Origin: Paenibacillus lacisoli
GTDB lineage: Bacteria; Bacillota; Bacilli; Paenibacillales; Paenibacillaceae
NCBI RefSeq assembly: GCF_030580655.1
Contig: NZ_JAUQTB010000004.1
Location: 62,001 to 126,000 of the forward strand
DNA: 64,000 bases
Direction: 5' to 3'
In this document: positions 1 through 8,023 of the stretch, in pieces
Layout of the letters: every line of letters starts with the position of its first letter
Numbering within the stretch: the first letter of the stretch is position 1
The notes under the pieces: model-generated
Told to the model about the DNA's origin: nothing
The model's database searches: none
Seen by the model: the letters and a program-made list of their open reading frames with translations, nothing else
Translations under genes and position numbers: made by a program

Positions 1-4
1 ATTT

Positions 5-271
5 ATGAGAAACCAACCTATGCAGCCGACGATGATGTACCCGGGTATGACACCACAAATGCCCCCGCAGGCTATAACCGTTTTTCCTGTTGATCCTTAC
101 GTTGTGGAGACGTTGCGTTCTGTAACAGGGAAATGGGTTCTAATCGAAACAACACGAGGCCATGTTGACGGCTGTGTTGTTGACTGTAAACCGGATCATG
201 TCATTCTGGAGAACCGCCGATCGAAGTTCTTCGTACGGATTTCCGAGATTGTATGGATTATGCCGGAGTAA
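5..271 (+). CDS. DUF2642 family small protein (YuzF-like)
   Basis: An 88-residue protein that fits the small DUF2642 family of Bacillales; its function is not established. The first 25 or so residues are rich in Met, Pro and Gln. The conserved part follows from about residue 28, with a VVETLRSVTGKWV segment and the C-terminal EIVWIMPE. The start lies four bases inside the window, so its ribosome binding site cannot be seen and the frame is open to the left edge; the true start could lie further upstream, although the length suits the family. A hairpin terminator follows after 15 bases. The family assignment is from memory of the domain pattern. Confidence 0.7.
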   Translation: MRNQPMQPTMMYPGMTPQMPPQAITVFPVDPYVVETLRSVTGKWVLIETTRGHVDGCVVDCKPDHVILENRRSKFFVRISEIVWIMPE

Positions 272-286
272 ATTTAGAAATGCCAA

Positions 287-323
287 GAGGGTGCCCCAGC
301 CAATGGCGGGCACCCTCTTCTTC
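287..323. terminator. Bidirectional intrinsic terminator
   Basis: A 10-bp perfect stem (GAGGGTGCCC with GGGCACCCTC) around an 11-base loop, followed by a T/C-rich tract. It lies between the convergent DUF2642 and glutathione peroxidase genes and can serve both. Confidence 0.8.
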
Positions 324-369
324 TCATTCCGGCAAAAAATAGCGAGCCGATGCGGCCCGCCATTCATTA

Positions 370-948
370 TTATTCCGTTACGTCTAGCTTTGAAGAATTG
401 CGATCCAGCACGGCCTCAATGTCAGCCTCCATATCCAGCGGATCGGTCGTTGATTCGAACCGCTTAACGACCTCACCTTCCGGACTGATCAGGAACTTGG
501 TGAAATTCCATTTGATCGAATCCCCAAGCAGGTACTCCGGATGCCGGTCATTCAAAATATCCAACATGATTTTGGCTACCGGGTGAAAATGATTAAAGCC
601 TTCGAACGGCTTGGATTCTACCAAGTACTGAAACAGCGGATGAATCCCTTCGTCACGGACCCGGACTTTCTGAAACATCGGAAAGCTCACCCCATAGTTC
701 AGCGTGCAGAACGTGTGGATCTCTTCATTGGAATCCAGCTCCTGATCTGCAAACTGATCCGAAGGAAAGCCAAGGATAATGAAGTCCCGCTCCTTGTAGC
801 GGTCATAGAGCCGCTGCAGGTCCTCAAATTGAAATGTAAATCCGCACTCACTGGCCGTGTTAACGATCAGCAGTGTCTTGCCCTTGTATTGAGACAGCGG
901 TACTTCCCGGCCGTTCATGGCTACCGCCGAATAGTTGTATACACTCAT
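370..948 (-). CDS. Glutathione peroxidase family thiol peroxidase
   Basis: A cytoplasmic peroxidase of 192 residues that reduces hydroperoxides. In Bacillales these enzymes generally use thioredoxin-like or bacillithiol reductants rather than glutathione, which is family knowledge. The peroxidatic cysteine is Cys35 in NTASECGFT. The FPSDQF segment and WNFTKFLI match the family's Gln and Trp/Asn active-site positions, so the enzyme looks intact. I chose the ATG at 948 because TGGAGGAATA sits immediately upstream; the open frame runs 17 codons further without a ribosome binding site. It follows the chemoreceptor gene on the same strand after about 136 bases. Confidence 0.9.
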   Translation of the reverse strand: MSVYNYSAVAMNGREVPLSQYKGKTLLIVNTASECGFTFQFEDLQRLYDRYKERDFIILGFPSDQFADQELDSNEEIHTFCTLNYGVSFPMFQKVRVRDEGIHPLFQYLVESKPFEGFNHFHPVAKIMLDILNDRHPEYLLGDSIKWNFTKFLISPEGEVVKRFESTTDPLDMEADIEAVLDRNSSKLDVTE

Positions 949-1084
949 GATATTCCTCCATCTTGATACCGGATTGGCATGCCCATTCATTGTAATCAAA
1001 TACCGGAGACATGCCCAGGTAAATCAGGAGAACTCAACCATAATTTAGGACAAGTTAACTTTAAAGTTTTTGAAATAGGAATGG

Positions 1085-1993
1085 TTAAATATGACTTGCT
1101 ACACTGCGGGCCTGATCCTCCAGTTTTTGTGCCGAAGCTACGATGCTGTTGAAGTCCTCCAACGTCACCCGGATTTGCTGCTGACTCTCCGTGATGGAAG
1201 TCTGGACCCGGCTGACGCCGGATGATATCTCTAAAATTTCCTTCGTAATTCCGTTGATACTTGACTGTACCTTGGTGATCGACTCAGCTACCTCATTGGA
1301 CAGCTTGCGAACCTCTGTAGCCACGACGTCAAAGCCTCTTCCGTACGGACCTGCATGGGCCGCCTCAATGGCTGCATTCAGTGCCAGCAGATTCGTCTGT
1401 GAGGCAATATCCCGGATCGTCTGCACAATCCCCTGAATCGATTTGGCTTGTTCCTGCAGGCTCAGCAGAGTCCGGGTATTCCCGTCCGAAACCTCTGCAA
1501 TTCGGTCCACACTGTCCAACAGCTCCCGGCTGCGTCCAATGCCTTCTTCCGCCCGCTCGTTCAAGCGCTCGGAGGTAACCTCCAGCTCTTCCACGACGGC
1601 AGTCAAACTGTTCTGGCGCTCCGTAATATCTGTAGCAATTTTAGACACACCGATCACTTCGGCTCCCGACTCATCGTATACCGGCATATAGGTTGCTTCC
1701 AGCCACACCTGCTCACCGCGGGCGTTTTTGCGTTCAATCTTGTCCTGGAAGCTCTTCCCGGAGAGCAGCGCCTGCCAGAAATGATCGTATGCTGGCGAAC
1801 TGGCGAACGAATCGAAGCAGAAATTTTTGTGATGCATGCCCTGCATGTCCCCGGTTGTGTACCCCATCGTTCGTGCAAATACTTCGTTCACATATGCCAC
1901 CCTGCGCTCAACATCAAAACGGATAATCGCCAAATTTTTCTCTAATGCTCTGACGACCAGATCATCTGTAACGGCCACTGCCTGCTGATTCAT
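1085..1993 (-). CDS. Soluble PAS-domain methyl-accepting chemotaxis protein
   Basis: A cytoplasmic chemoreceptor of about 302 residues. Residues 15-130 form a PAS domain (RVAYVNEVFARTMGY, then GVSKIATDITERQ), which commonly binds a small ligand, flavin or haem. After a short helical linker comes an MCP signalling domain with the hairpin-tip sequence QTNLLALNAAIEAAHAG, which binds CheA/CheW. No membrane segment is seen, so it senses an internal signal. The architecture resembles aerotaxis or energy-taxis receptors but the ligand is unknown. Two adjacent ATG codons exist; the second (1993) has GAGGGG at seven bases. No chemotaxis genes lie nearby. Confidence 0.85.
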   Translation of the reverse strand: MNQQAVAVTDDLVVRALEKNLAIIRFDVERRVAYVNEVFARTMGYTTGDMQGMHHKNFCFDSFASSPAYDHFWQALLSGKSFQDKIERKNARGEQVWLEATYMPVYDESGAEVIGVSKIATDITERQNSLTAVVEELEVTSERLNERAEEGIGRSRELLDSVDRIAEVSDGNTRTLLSLQEQAKSIQGIVQTIRDIASQTNLLALNAAIEAAHAGPYGRGFDVVATEVRKLSNEVAESITKVQSSINGITKEILEISSGVSRVQTSITESQQQIRVTLEDFNSIVASAQKLEDQARSVASHI

Positions 1994-2143
1994 CATTGAT
2001 CCCCTCGACTCCCACAGTCTAAAATAGTTCAGCGCTTTTACGCACTTTTGAAGCCTTACCTTGATTATCGGAAGCGGCCGTTCTTTTTGTAATGCCCCAA
2101 ATTATTTTGCCCCCAATGTTGTCATGGACAAGCTGATAATCGG

Positions 2144-2494
2144 TTAAATTACCATAATCATAACCAGGACCGCAAGCAATAGCGAGATTAAACCCAATGT
2201 AAAGAAGGCAAGGAGAACGATCAGCACCGGGGAGTGAAAATTATCTTCATTAATGGCTTTTCTTTTTTTAAAGTACCCGTATGTTGCCATCCCTAGTGTA
2301 ATTCCGCCGAGAAGAACCGCCCCGATCCCGACGATAGAGCCGATCCAATGCTCCAGATGGGTGCGCAAAAGCAGTCCGGCTGCGAGAAAACCCAGGCCTA
2401 TGATGGCGATACAGGTTCTGACCCAGGCCAGAAAAGTCCGTTCATTAGCCAGATGCTGCTGTATGTACTTGGATTCAGGGTTATCATTCATCAC
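2144..2494 (-). CDS. DUF202 family membrane protein (YidH-like)
   Basis: A small integral membrane protein of 116 residues with three hydrophobic segments, at about 25-45, 50-72 and 88-115. The N-terminal LANERTFLAWVRT is the hallmark of the DUF202 family. The biochemical role of the family is unknown. I accept the GTG at 2494 because AAAGGA lies eight bases upstream; the ATG directly after it is an alternative. It is a single gene, divergent from the HAD phosphatase. Confidence 0.85.
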   Translation of the reverse strand: MMNDNPESKYIQQHLANERTFLAWVRTCIAIIGLGFLAAGLLLRTHLEHWIGSIVGIGAVLLGGITLGMATYGYFKKRKAINEDNFHSPVLIVLLAFFTLGLISLLLAVLVMIMVI

Positions 2495-2613
2495 TGCATC
2501 ATTCCTTTGAAAGGAAGCCCGCAGGCTTCTATTGTATAATGGAGGGCGATTAGAAGGCCCTGTTCATGCTGTAACCTCTAATTCAAAACTTGGATCAGGA
2601 AGAAGTGAAGAAC

Positions 2614-3303
2614 ATGACAGACCCGGCTTCAGCAAAATGGATTGTATTCGATATTGATGGTACACTGACCTCCTCGGTCAACGTGCACCAGGAGGCGTTC
2701 TATAGAGCGCTTCAGGCATATGGATTCACGAATATTAATACAGATTGGGGCAGCTATAAACATTTCAGCGATTCCTGGATATTCAAGGAAAATTATCAAC
2801 TGCGTTACGGAACGGACAACAGTCCTTCTGAGCTTATACAGTTTGAGCAGGCTTTTGATGAGGCTTACCGGAACGTCATTGGCACTAATCAGGCAGAAGT
2901 CGTTCCGGGTGCCCGCGAATGTCTGGAGGAACTTGAGCGTCACCGCGTGCCGTTCTGCTTCGCTACCGGCTCCATGCGCTCAGCTGCCATACATAAGCTC
3001 GGTGCCTTCGGCAAAAGCCGTTATTTATCTGTCCTTGCCACAGCCAGTGAAGGATATACCCGTGAAGAAATTATCCGGTATGCTATGAAGCTGGCCGCAG
3101 AGCATAACGGCAAATCCCCGGATTCCTTTTCCCGAGTCGTCTCGGTTGGGGACGGTCTCTGGGACTTGCGCACCGCGCAGGGTCTCCGATATGAATTTCT
3201 GGGAATCGCGTCAGGTGATCAGGCCGGTCGCCTGCGGCAGGAAGGGGCGGTGCACATCATCCGCGACTTCACTGATCCGGCATGGAAAGCCCTTCTTCTC
3301 TGA
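2614..3303 (+). CDS. HAD superfamily phosphatase
   Basis: A haloacid-dehalogenase-type phosphohydrolase of about 229 residues, closest in layout to the phosphoglycolate phosphatase/beta-phosphoglucomutase branch. Motif I is VFDIDGTLT with both aspartates, motif II is FATGS, and motif IV is SVGDGLWD. A helical cap lies between motifs I and II, so the enzyme looks active; the substrate is unknown. The ATG at 2614 gives a normal N terminus, with AGGAAGAAGTGAAG upstream. A TTG at 2590 is in frame but has no clear ribosome binding site. The gene is monocistronic and ends before a hairpin. Confidence 0.8.
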   Translation: MTDPASAKWIVFDIDGTLTSSVNVHQEAFYRALQAYGFTNINTDWGSYKHFSDSWIFKENYQLRYGTDNSPSELIQFEQAFDEAYRNVIGTNQAEVVPGARECLEELERHRVPFCFATGSMRSAAIHKLGAFGKSRYLSVLATASEGYTREEIIRYAMKLAAEHNGKSPDSFSRVVSVGDGLWDLRTAQGLRYEFLGIASGDQAGRLRQEGAVHIIRDFTDPAWKALLL

Positions 3304-3323
3304 ACTCCTTCTAAATAAAAGGA

Positions 3324-3369
3324 ACAAGGCACATCGCACGGCTGCGGGCAGCCGGGTAAAGTGCCTTGT
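3324..3369. terminator. Hairpin between convergent genes
   Basis: A 9-bp stem (ACAAGGCAC with GTGCCTTGT) that encloses a second small hairpin (CGGCTGC/GCAGCCG). The minus strand continues into TCCTTTTATTT, so it probably ends the thiamine-binding gene; the plus side lacks a clear T-run. Confidence 0.6.
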
Positions 3370-3387
3370 ATCATGTTATCCTCCGCT

Positions 3388-3696
3388 CTAGACCCCCGAA
3401 AGCCGGCTCCGCACCGACTGCAGCTTCTGCTGGCTGGATGATTCCTTATCACGGCGGTCATCAATGTTGACCGACGTCGACACGCGCAGCGCTCCCGACA
3501 GGAACGGCGCCTCATGCAGGGCGGCAATGGCTGTGAACACATCGTTCAGTGCCCCCTCAATAATGGTGCTCATGGAGGTGAGCTCGTACGTGATACCAAC
3601 CTGGGTATCCAGCACCCGCTGCATATCAGCAACATAAGCACTCAGACTGGTTGAGCCCGTTCCAATTGGAATAACAGTAACCTCTGCAATAGCCAT
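3388..3696 (-). CDS. MTH1187 family thiamine-binding protein (YqgV-like)
   Basis: A protein of 102 residues with the MTH1187/DUF77 ferredoxin-like fold that binds thiamine or its pyrimidine in characterised homologues. Matching features are MAIAEVTVIPIGTG at the N terminus and a Gly/Ala-rich second half with IEGALNDVFTAIAALHEAPF. Length is normal for the family. The ATG at 3696 is preceded by GAGGAAGA; the open frame extends upstream through an AT-rich segment with no ribosome binding site. It is a single gene, not part of a thi operon here. Confidence 0.8.
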   Translation of the reverse strand: MAIAEVTVIPIGTGSTSLSAYVADMQRVLDTQVGITYELTSMSTIIEGALNDVFTAIAALHEAPFLSGALRVSTSVNIDDRRDKESSSQQKLQSVRSRLSGV

Positions 3697-3973
3697 TCTT
3701 CCTCTTCCCTTCCATGAAAATATGAATGTTTTACAATTTTGAATTCTTTTTGAACTCTTTTTATCTAATGGATCATCATGTCGATGTATTGCTGCTTCCT
3801 GTTGTATATCTATACCCCTTTTCGACGGGTTCCGCAACCTCAATTAAGCTTCTGCCCGACCTGACGTTCATATCATGAACCGCAGTTTCTGAACCATTTT
3901 CATAGGCATTGAAAGGGGCTGCTGTCAACAAATTTATTTCTCAAATTTTTGAGGCGCTTCCAGTCCTTTTGCT

Positions 3974-4002
3974 TTGCGGGTTGTCCTCTTTTTTGCTATA
4001 AT
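3974..4002 (+). promoter_or_regulatory. Predicted promoter of the nrdAB operon
   Basis: TTGCGG (3974-3979) and TATAAT (3997-4002) are 17 bp apart, and the -10 is extended by TG at 3994-3995. The start of transcription would fall near 4009, leaving a leader of about 320 bases before nrdA. Confidence 0.6.
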
Positions 4003-4037
4003 CGCCAAGTCACTGTTTTTGATTTCAAGGTTTACAA

Positions 4038-4085
4038 ACACAATATATTGGGTTATTTTTATCTAACAGCAACAAAATGTAGTGA
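4038..4085 (+). promoter_or_regulatory. Tandem NrdR boxes upstream of nrdA
   Basis: Box 1, ACACAATATATTGGGT (4038-4053), closely fits the NrdR consensus acaCwAtATaTwGtgt. Box 2, CAACAAAATGTAGTGA (4070-4085), is a weaker match. The boxes are offset by 32 bp, three helical turns, which is the usual arrangement for this ATP/dATP-sensing repressor of ribonucleotide reductase genes. They lie about 30-75 bases downstream of the predicted start site, so repression would block early elongation or a second promoter. No nrdR gene lies in the window. Confidence 0.6.
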
Positions 4086-4127
4086 AGATGCATATTATCC
4101 TCATACGGACATCAAGACGAATCCGCA

Positions 4128-4167
4128 GCATTTTTCGCAGCCTGTACCTACCGGAGAATGCTTTTTT
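4128..4167 (+). terminator. Leader hairpin 1 with T-run (weak)
   Basis: A short outer stem (GCATT at 4128-4132 with AATGC at 4157-4161) is followed directly by six T residues. The stem is only five pairs, so on its own it would be a weak terminator; its T-run and position in the long nrdA leader suggest an attenuator. Confidence 0.3.
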
Positions 4168-4216
4168 CTCATGGCTTCAGGCACTGCCTGCCCCCTGCTG
4201 AGACAGCATTTCTTCT

Positions 4217-4259
4217 GCACTGGCCCCCCTCTGGCGGTCAGTAATTACAGTGCTTTTTT
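4217..4259 (+). terminator. Leader hairpin 2 with T-run ahead of nrdA
   Basis: GCACTG (4217-4222) pairs with CAGTGC (4248-4253), followed by six T residues at 4254-4259, about 70 bases before the nrdA start. This resembles an intrinsic terminator inside the leader, so transcription of nrdAB may need read-through or antitermination. Confidence 0.4.
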
Positions 4260-4330
4260 GTACAAATATCCGACAGCTTCTGTCATTCAGTCACACAGAT
4301 CATCCTATCTTTGAAAGTGAGGAATTATTC

Positions 4331-6664
4331 ATGCCCCAACTAGTAGTGAAGCCCAATAACCGACAGCTGGCTTTTGACGATATGCGTATCTCCGTCTACG
4401 CCGACCGGATCCTGAAGGGATTGGACAAACTGGATAAGGAGCGCCTTGTTCGGGGCGTAACAACGAAACTTCGCCGTGAAGAGGTAACTGCTGAAGAGAT
4501 CAGCAGCGCTTTCTCTATGACCGCGCTGGAGCTTGTCACCAAGGAAGAGCCAGATTGGAAATTCGCCGCTGCGCGCTCCCTGCTGACCTCGCTATATAAA
4601 AAAGCGGCCAACAATCGCCGTTATAAATCATACCCGGATGAGCCTTACGGCGCATTCTATCCGCTGATCACAGAACTGGTGAAGAAAGGGATCTACCGTG
4701 AAGAGCTGCTGACCCACTACACCAAAGAGCAAATTGACGAGCTTGGCGAAGCCCTCCAGCCTGAGAACGATCTGCTGTTCGATTATATCGGTCTGCTGAC
4801 ACTGGCAGAGCGTTATCTGGCGAACGACTTCGACGGACGCGTCATGGAGCTGCCGCAGGAGCGCTATATGGTGATTGCCATGTACCTGATGCACCAGGAA
4901 CCTGCCGAGAAACGGATGGAGCTTGTTAAGGAAGCGTACTGGGCAATGAGTAACATGTACATGACTGCAGCTACACCAACCATGTCTAATGCGGGAAAAA
5001 AAGTAGCCGGACAGCTCTCCAGCTGCTTCATCGATACGGTAGACGATTCCCTCGAAGGTATTTTCGATTCCAATACGGACGTAGCCCGTCTGAGCAAAAT
5101 GGGCGGCGGCATCGGCGTCTACCTCGGCAAAGTACGGGCCAGAGGCTCTGACATCCGTGGTCACAAGAATACCAGCTCCGGCGTCATCCCTTGGATCCGC
5201 CAGCTGAACAATACAGCTGTCAGCGTGGACCAGCTCGGTACTCGCAAGGGCGCAATCGCCGTCTATCTGGACGTGTTCCACAAAGACATCCTCGCTTTTC
5301 TCGACCTGAAGCTGAACAACGGCGACGAGCGTATGAGAGCCCATGACGTATTCCACGGGGTCTGCCTGCCGGATCTGTTCATGGAACGTGTAGAGGAGCG
5401 CGGAGAATGGAACCTCTTCTGTCCGCATGAAGTGAAGAAAGTGATGGGCTGGACCGACGGTAATGGTCGTCCGCTCGGTCTGGAAGATTTCTACGACGAG
5501 CAGTTTGGTCAAGGTGCCTTCCGCGAGAAATATGAGGAAGCCGTGAACCATCCGCTGCTCTCCCGTATCACGGTTCCGGCGATCGATATTATGAAGCGGA
5601 TTATGAAATCCCAGCTTGAAACAGGCACACCTTATATGTTCTACCGTGACACAGTCAACCGGGCGAACCCGAACCGTGCACACGGCATGGTCTACTCGTC
5701 CAATCTGTGCACCGAGATCATGCAGAACCAGTCTCCAACTGTAGTGGAGAAGGAAGAGCTTGTGACCAAAGACGGACAGACCCGCATCGTGATCTCCAAA
5801 ATTCCTGGTGATTTCGTTGTCTGCAACCTGAACTCGATCCACCTGGCCCGCGCAGTACCTGCCGGTGTGCTGGATCGTCTGGTTCCTATCCAGGTTCGTA
5901 TGCTGGACAATGTCATCGACATCAACAATATCGAAGTTCTGCAGGCTCAATATACGAACAGCCAATACCGTGCAGTCGGCCTAGGTACATTCGGATTACA
6001 TCACCTGCTCGCTCTGGAGGGGATCCGCTGGGAATCCGATGAAGCTGTTACGTTTAACGACAACCTGTACGAGAAGATCAACTACCTGGCTGTTAAATCC
6101 AGTATGGAGCTGGCCAAGGAGAAAGGCCGTTACGCCAAGTTCGAGGGTTCGGACTGGCAGTCCGGCGAATACTTTACTTCCCGTCACTATACGGACGGCA
6201 CTCGTGAAGGCCAATTCGTAACCACTGCAGAGTGGCAGAAGCTGGCTGAGGAAGTGAAGAACAACGGTGTCCGCAACGCGTGGCTGTTCGCCATCGCGCC
6301 TAACGGTTCCACTTCCATCATCGCAGGTTCCACGGCAAGTATCGATCCACTATACGAGCTGCTGTCCTATGAGGAGAAGACGACCTACAAGATTGCAAAT
6401 CCGGCACCGGATCTGAATGAAAATACGATCTGGTATTACAAGACAGCGTTCCTGATTGACCAGAACGCTTCCATCAACATGGCAGCTGCCCGCCAGCGTC
6501 ATATTGACCAAGGTCAAAGCTTTAACTTGTATGTTCGTCCAGATATTAAGGCAACCGAGTTCCTGGGGCTGCATCTGCATGCCTGGAGATCCGGTATGAA
6601 ATCAACCTATTATGTGCGCAGCCGTGCCCTGACGATTGAAGAATGCGAATCCTGCGCGAGCTAA
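4331..6664 (+). CDS. nrdA: Ribonucleoside-diphosphate reductase, alpha subunit
   Basis: The large catalytic subunit of class I ribonucleotide reductase (777 residues), which makes deoxynucleotides for DNA synthesis. The N-terminal 90 residues resemble an ATP-cone, the dATP-sensing domain. Catalytic residues are visible: Cys232 (SSCFID) and Cys498 (VVCNLNS) as the redox pair, Cys460 in NLCTEI as the thiyl-radical cysteine with its Asn and Glu, and a C-terminal CESC pair (Cys772/Cys775) for re-reduction. The loop PNGSTSIIAGS is typical of the barrel. I chose ATG 4331 because GTGAGGA lies seven bases upstream; the frame is open further upstream without a binding site. It forms an operon with nrdB and is probably under NrdR control. 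Confidence 0.95.
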   Translation: MPQLVVKPNNRQLAFDDMRISVYADRILKGLDKLDKERLVRGVTTKLRREEVTAEEISSAFSMTALELVTKEEPDWKFAAARSLLTSLYKKAANNRRYKSYPDEPYGAFYPLITELVKKGIYREELLTHYTKEQIDELGEALQPENDLLFDYIGLLTLAERYLANDFDGRVMELPQERYMVIAMYLMHQEPAEKRMELVKEAYWAMSNMYMTAATPTMSNAGKKVAGQLSSCFIDTVDDSLEGIFDSNTDVARLSKMGGGIGVYLGKVRARGSDIRGHKNTSSGVIPWIRQLNNTAVSVDQLGTRKGAIAVYLDVFHKDILAFLDLKLNNGDERMRAHDVFHGVCLPDLFMERVEERGEWNLFCPHEVKKVMGWTDGNGRPLGLEDFYDEQFGQGAFREKYEEAVNHPLLSRITVPAIDIMKRIMKSQLETGTPYMFYRDTVNRANPNRAHGMVYSSNLCTEIMQNQSPTVVEKEELVTKDGQTRIVISKIPGDFVVCNLNSIHLARAVPAGVLDRLVPIQVRMLDNVIDINNIEVLQAQYTNSQYRAVGLGTFGLHHLLALEGIRWESDEAVTFNDNLYEKINYLAVKSSMELAKEKGRYAKFEGSDWQSGEYFTSRHYTDGTREGQFVTTAEWQKLAEEVKNNGVRNAWLFAIAPNGSTSIIAGSTASIDPLYELLSYEEKTTYKIANPAPDLNENTIWYYKTAFLIDQNASINMAAARQRHIDQGQSFNLYVRPDIKATEFLGLHLHAWRSGMKSTYYVRSRALTIEECESCAS

Positions 6665-6725
6665 AGCCCTGATATTCAGGGAATGAGCTGCTTACTTTAT
6701 ACAATCAAGGCATACCCTGTTAGAT

Positions 6726-6776
6726 GCTCGTTCCTTTCCCCGCTCATCGGGTCGGAAGGGGCGAGCTTCCCTTTTG
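6726..6776 (+). terminator. Hairpin in the nrdA-nrdB gap
   Basis: GCTCG..CCTT (from 6726) pairs with AAGG..CGAGC (to 6766), with an inner CCCG/CGGG stem, followed by TTCCCTTTTG. The T-tract is poor. It probably tunes the nrdA:nrdB ratio or stabilises mRNA rather than fully stopping transcription. Confidence 0.45.
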
Positions 6777-6838
6777 TTCACACCATTCCCTAGAATTTTA
6801 AATATAGTATTTCCAACATACTTAAAGGAGTGCCTGTC

Positions 6839-7870
6839 ATGCAATTGCAAAAAATCTTCAACACGGAAGCCCCTAACCGTTCGACACGCATCATCGAAGG
6901 CGAATGCTCCGGCATTCTGAACTGGAATGACATCCGCATGCCGCACATGTACAAGCTGTACAAAGTGCTGCTGCTCAACCACTGGATCGCGGATGAAATC
7001 CCGATGTCTAAAGATGCGCAGCAGTTTCCGATGCTGGATCCCGAAGAACAGCGTACGTTCAAAATCAACATCGGCCTGCTGGCAGTGCTGGACTCGATGC
7101 AGACGATGTTCGTGGGCGATGTGAAGCGTTATTTTACCGACTCCTCTCTGGAAGCTGTCTCCGCCATCATCGGCCAGCAGGAAGTCGTTCATAATCAATC
7201 CTATTCCTATGTACTGTCTTCCCTGGTATCCGATCAGGAGCAGAAGGAGATTTTCGAGTACTGGAAGCATGATCCGGTGCTGCTGGAACGCAATACGTTC
7301 ATCTCTGATATCTATCAGGAATTCCGTGATGACCCAAGCCCGCAGACCTTCTTCAAGGCTATGGTCGCTGACTTGATTCTGGAGGGTATTTTCTTTTACA
7401 GTACATTTGCCTTCTTCTACAATCTTGCGCGTGACCAGAAAATGATGGGTACGAGCCAGATGATCTCCTACATTCAGCGTGACGAGAATCAGCATTGCTA
7501 CTTCTTCGCTGAAGTGTTCAAGCAGCTGCTGGTTGACTTCCCTGAGCTGAACACACCGGAGAACATGGATTATGTATACCGCACGATCGACCGTGCCGTT
7601 GAGCTGGAGACCAACTGGGCCCATTATACGCTGAAGGAAGTTCGCGGCATTGATCTGAACGAGCTGTCCGATTATATCAAATACACAGCTAACAAGCGCC
7701 TGCGCCTGATGGGCATGGAGAAAGCTTACGAAGGTGTGGACGTGAACTGCATGCCTTGGATCAAGCCGTTCTCTGATGAAGCCCTGAACGCTACCAAGAC
7801 CGACTTCTTCGAAGCAAAGTCCCGTAACTACGGCAAAGTAGGCGATGACAACGGATTCGACGATCTGTAA
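6839..7870 (+). CDS. nrdB: Ribonucleoside-diphosphate reductase, beta subunit
   Basis: The small, radical-generating subunit of class I ribonucleotide reductase (343 residues). Iron ligands can be placed at Asp85, Glu115 and His118 in the first half and in LILEGIFFYS and RDENQH in the second half. Tyr122 in HNQSYSY is at the position of the E. coli tyrosyl radical, so this is a tyrosyl-radical enzyme rather than a Phe-type Mn/Fe one. AAAGGAG lies eight bases before ATG 6839. The gap to nrdA is 174 bases and holds a hairpin. No NrdI-like flavodoxin is adjacent, which argues against class Ib. Confidence 0.95.
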   Translation: MQLQKIFNTEAPNRSTRIIEGECSGILNWNDIRMPHMYKLYKVLLLNHWIADEIPMSKDAQQFPMLDPEEQRTFKINIGLLAVLDSMQTMFVGDVKRYFTDSSLEAVSAIIGQQEVVHNQSYSYVLSSLVSDQEQKEIFEYWKHDPVLLERNTFISDIYQEFRDDPSPQTFFKAMVADLILEGIFFYSTFAFFYNLARDQKMMGTSQMISYIQRDENQHCYFFAEVFKQLLVDFPELNTPENMDYVYRTIDRAVELETNWAHYTLKEVRGIDLNELSDYIKYTANKRLRLMGMEKAYEGVDVNCMPWIKPFSDEALNATKTDFFEAKSRNYGKVGDDNGFDDL

Positions 7871-7948
7871 GCCTTCGGCCCGACCGCAACAAAAATCGGT
7901 TATTATATATAAGTATGAGGCAGATAGCAGCTTCATATCCTGCACACA

Positions 7949-7989
7949 AAAAAGCGGCAGCTCCTATACGTAGGAGCTGCCGCTTTTGT
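7949..7989. terminator. Strong bidirectional terminator
   Basis: A 15-bp perfect stem (AAGCGGCAGCTCCTA and its complement) with a 4-base loop, flanked by A-run and T-run. It closes both nrdAB and the minus-strand MATE operon. Confidence 0.9.
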
Positions 7990-8023
7990 ATATGTCCACA
8001 ACGATTTCATCCCGTATCCGGGT

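Noticed and set aside
4080..4260. Cobalamin riboswitch in the nrdA leader
   Set aside because: Short pieces such as GGCACTG and CCGGAGAA recall B12-box parts, but the core order and the conserved GCCACTG/AGCCAGGA pair are not present.
3949..4314. A 121-codon frame across the nrdA leader
   Set aside because: It spans the predicted promoter and both NrdR boxes, has no binding site, and its product is Cys/Tyr-rich without family resemblance.
4628..5965. A 445-codon open frame antisense to nrdA
   Set aside because: It lies wholly inside the nrdA coding sequence on the other strand, has no ribosome binding site, and its product is a His/Val-rich shadow. nrdA has full catalytic motifs.
6692..7945. 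A 417-codon open frame antisense to nrdB
   Set aside because: Shadow of nrdB, whose metal and tyrosyl-radical residues are all present. No binding site or family match.
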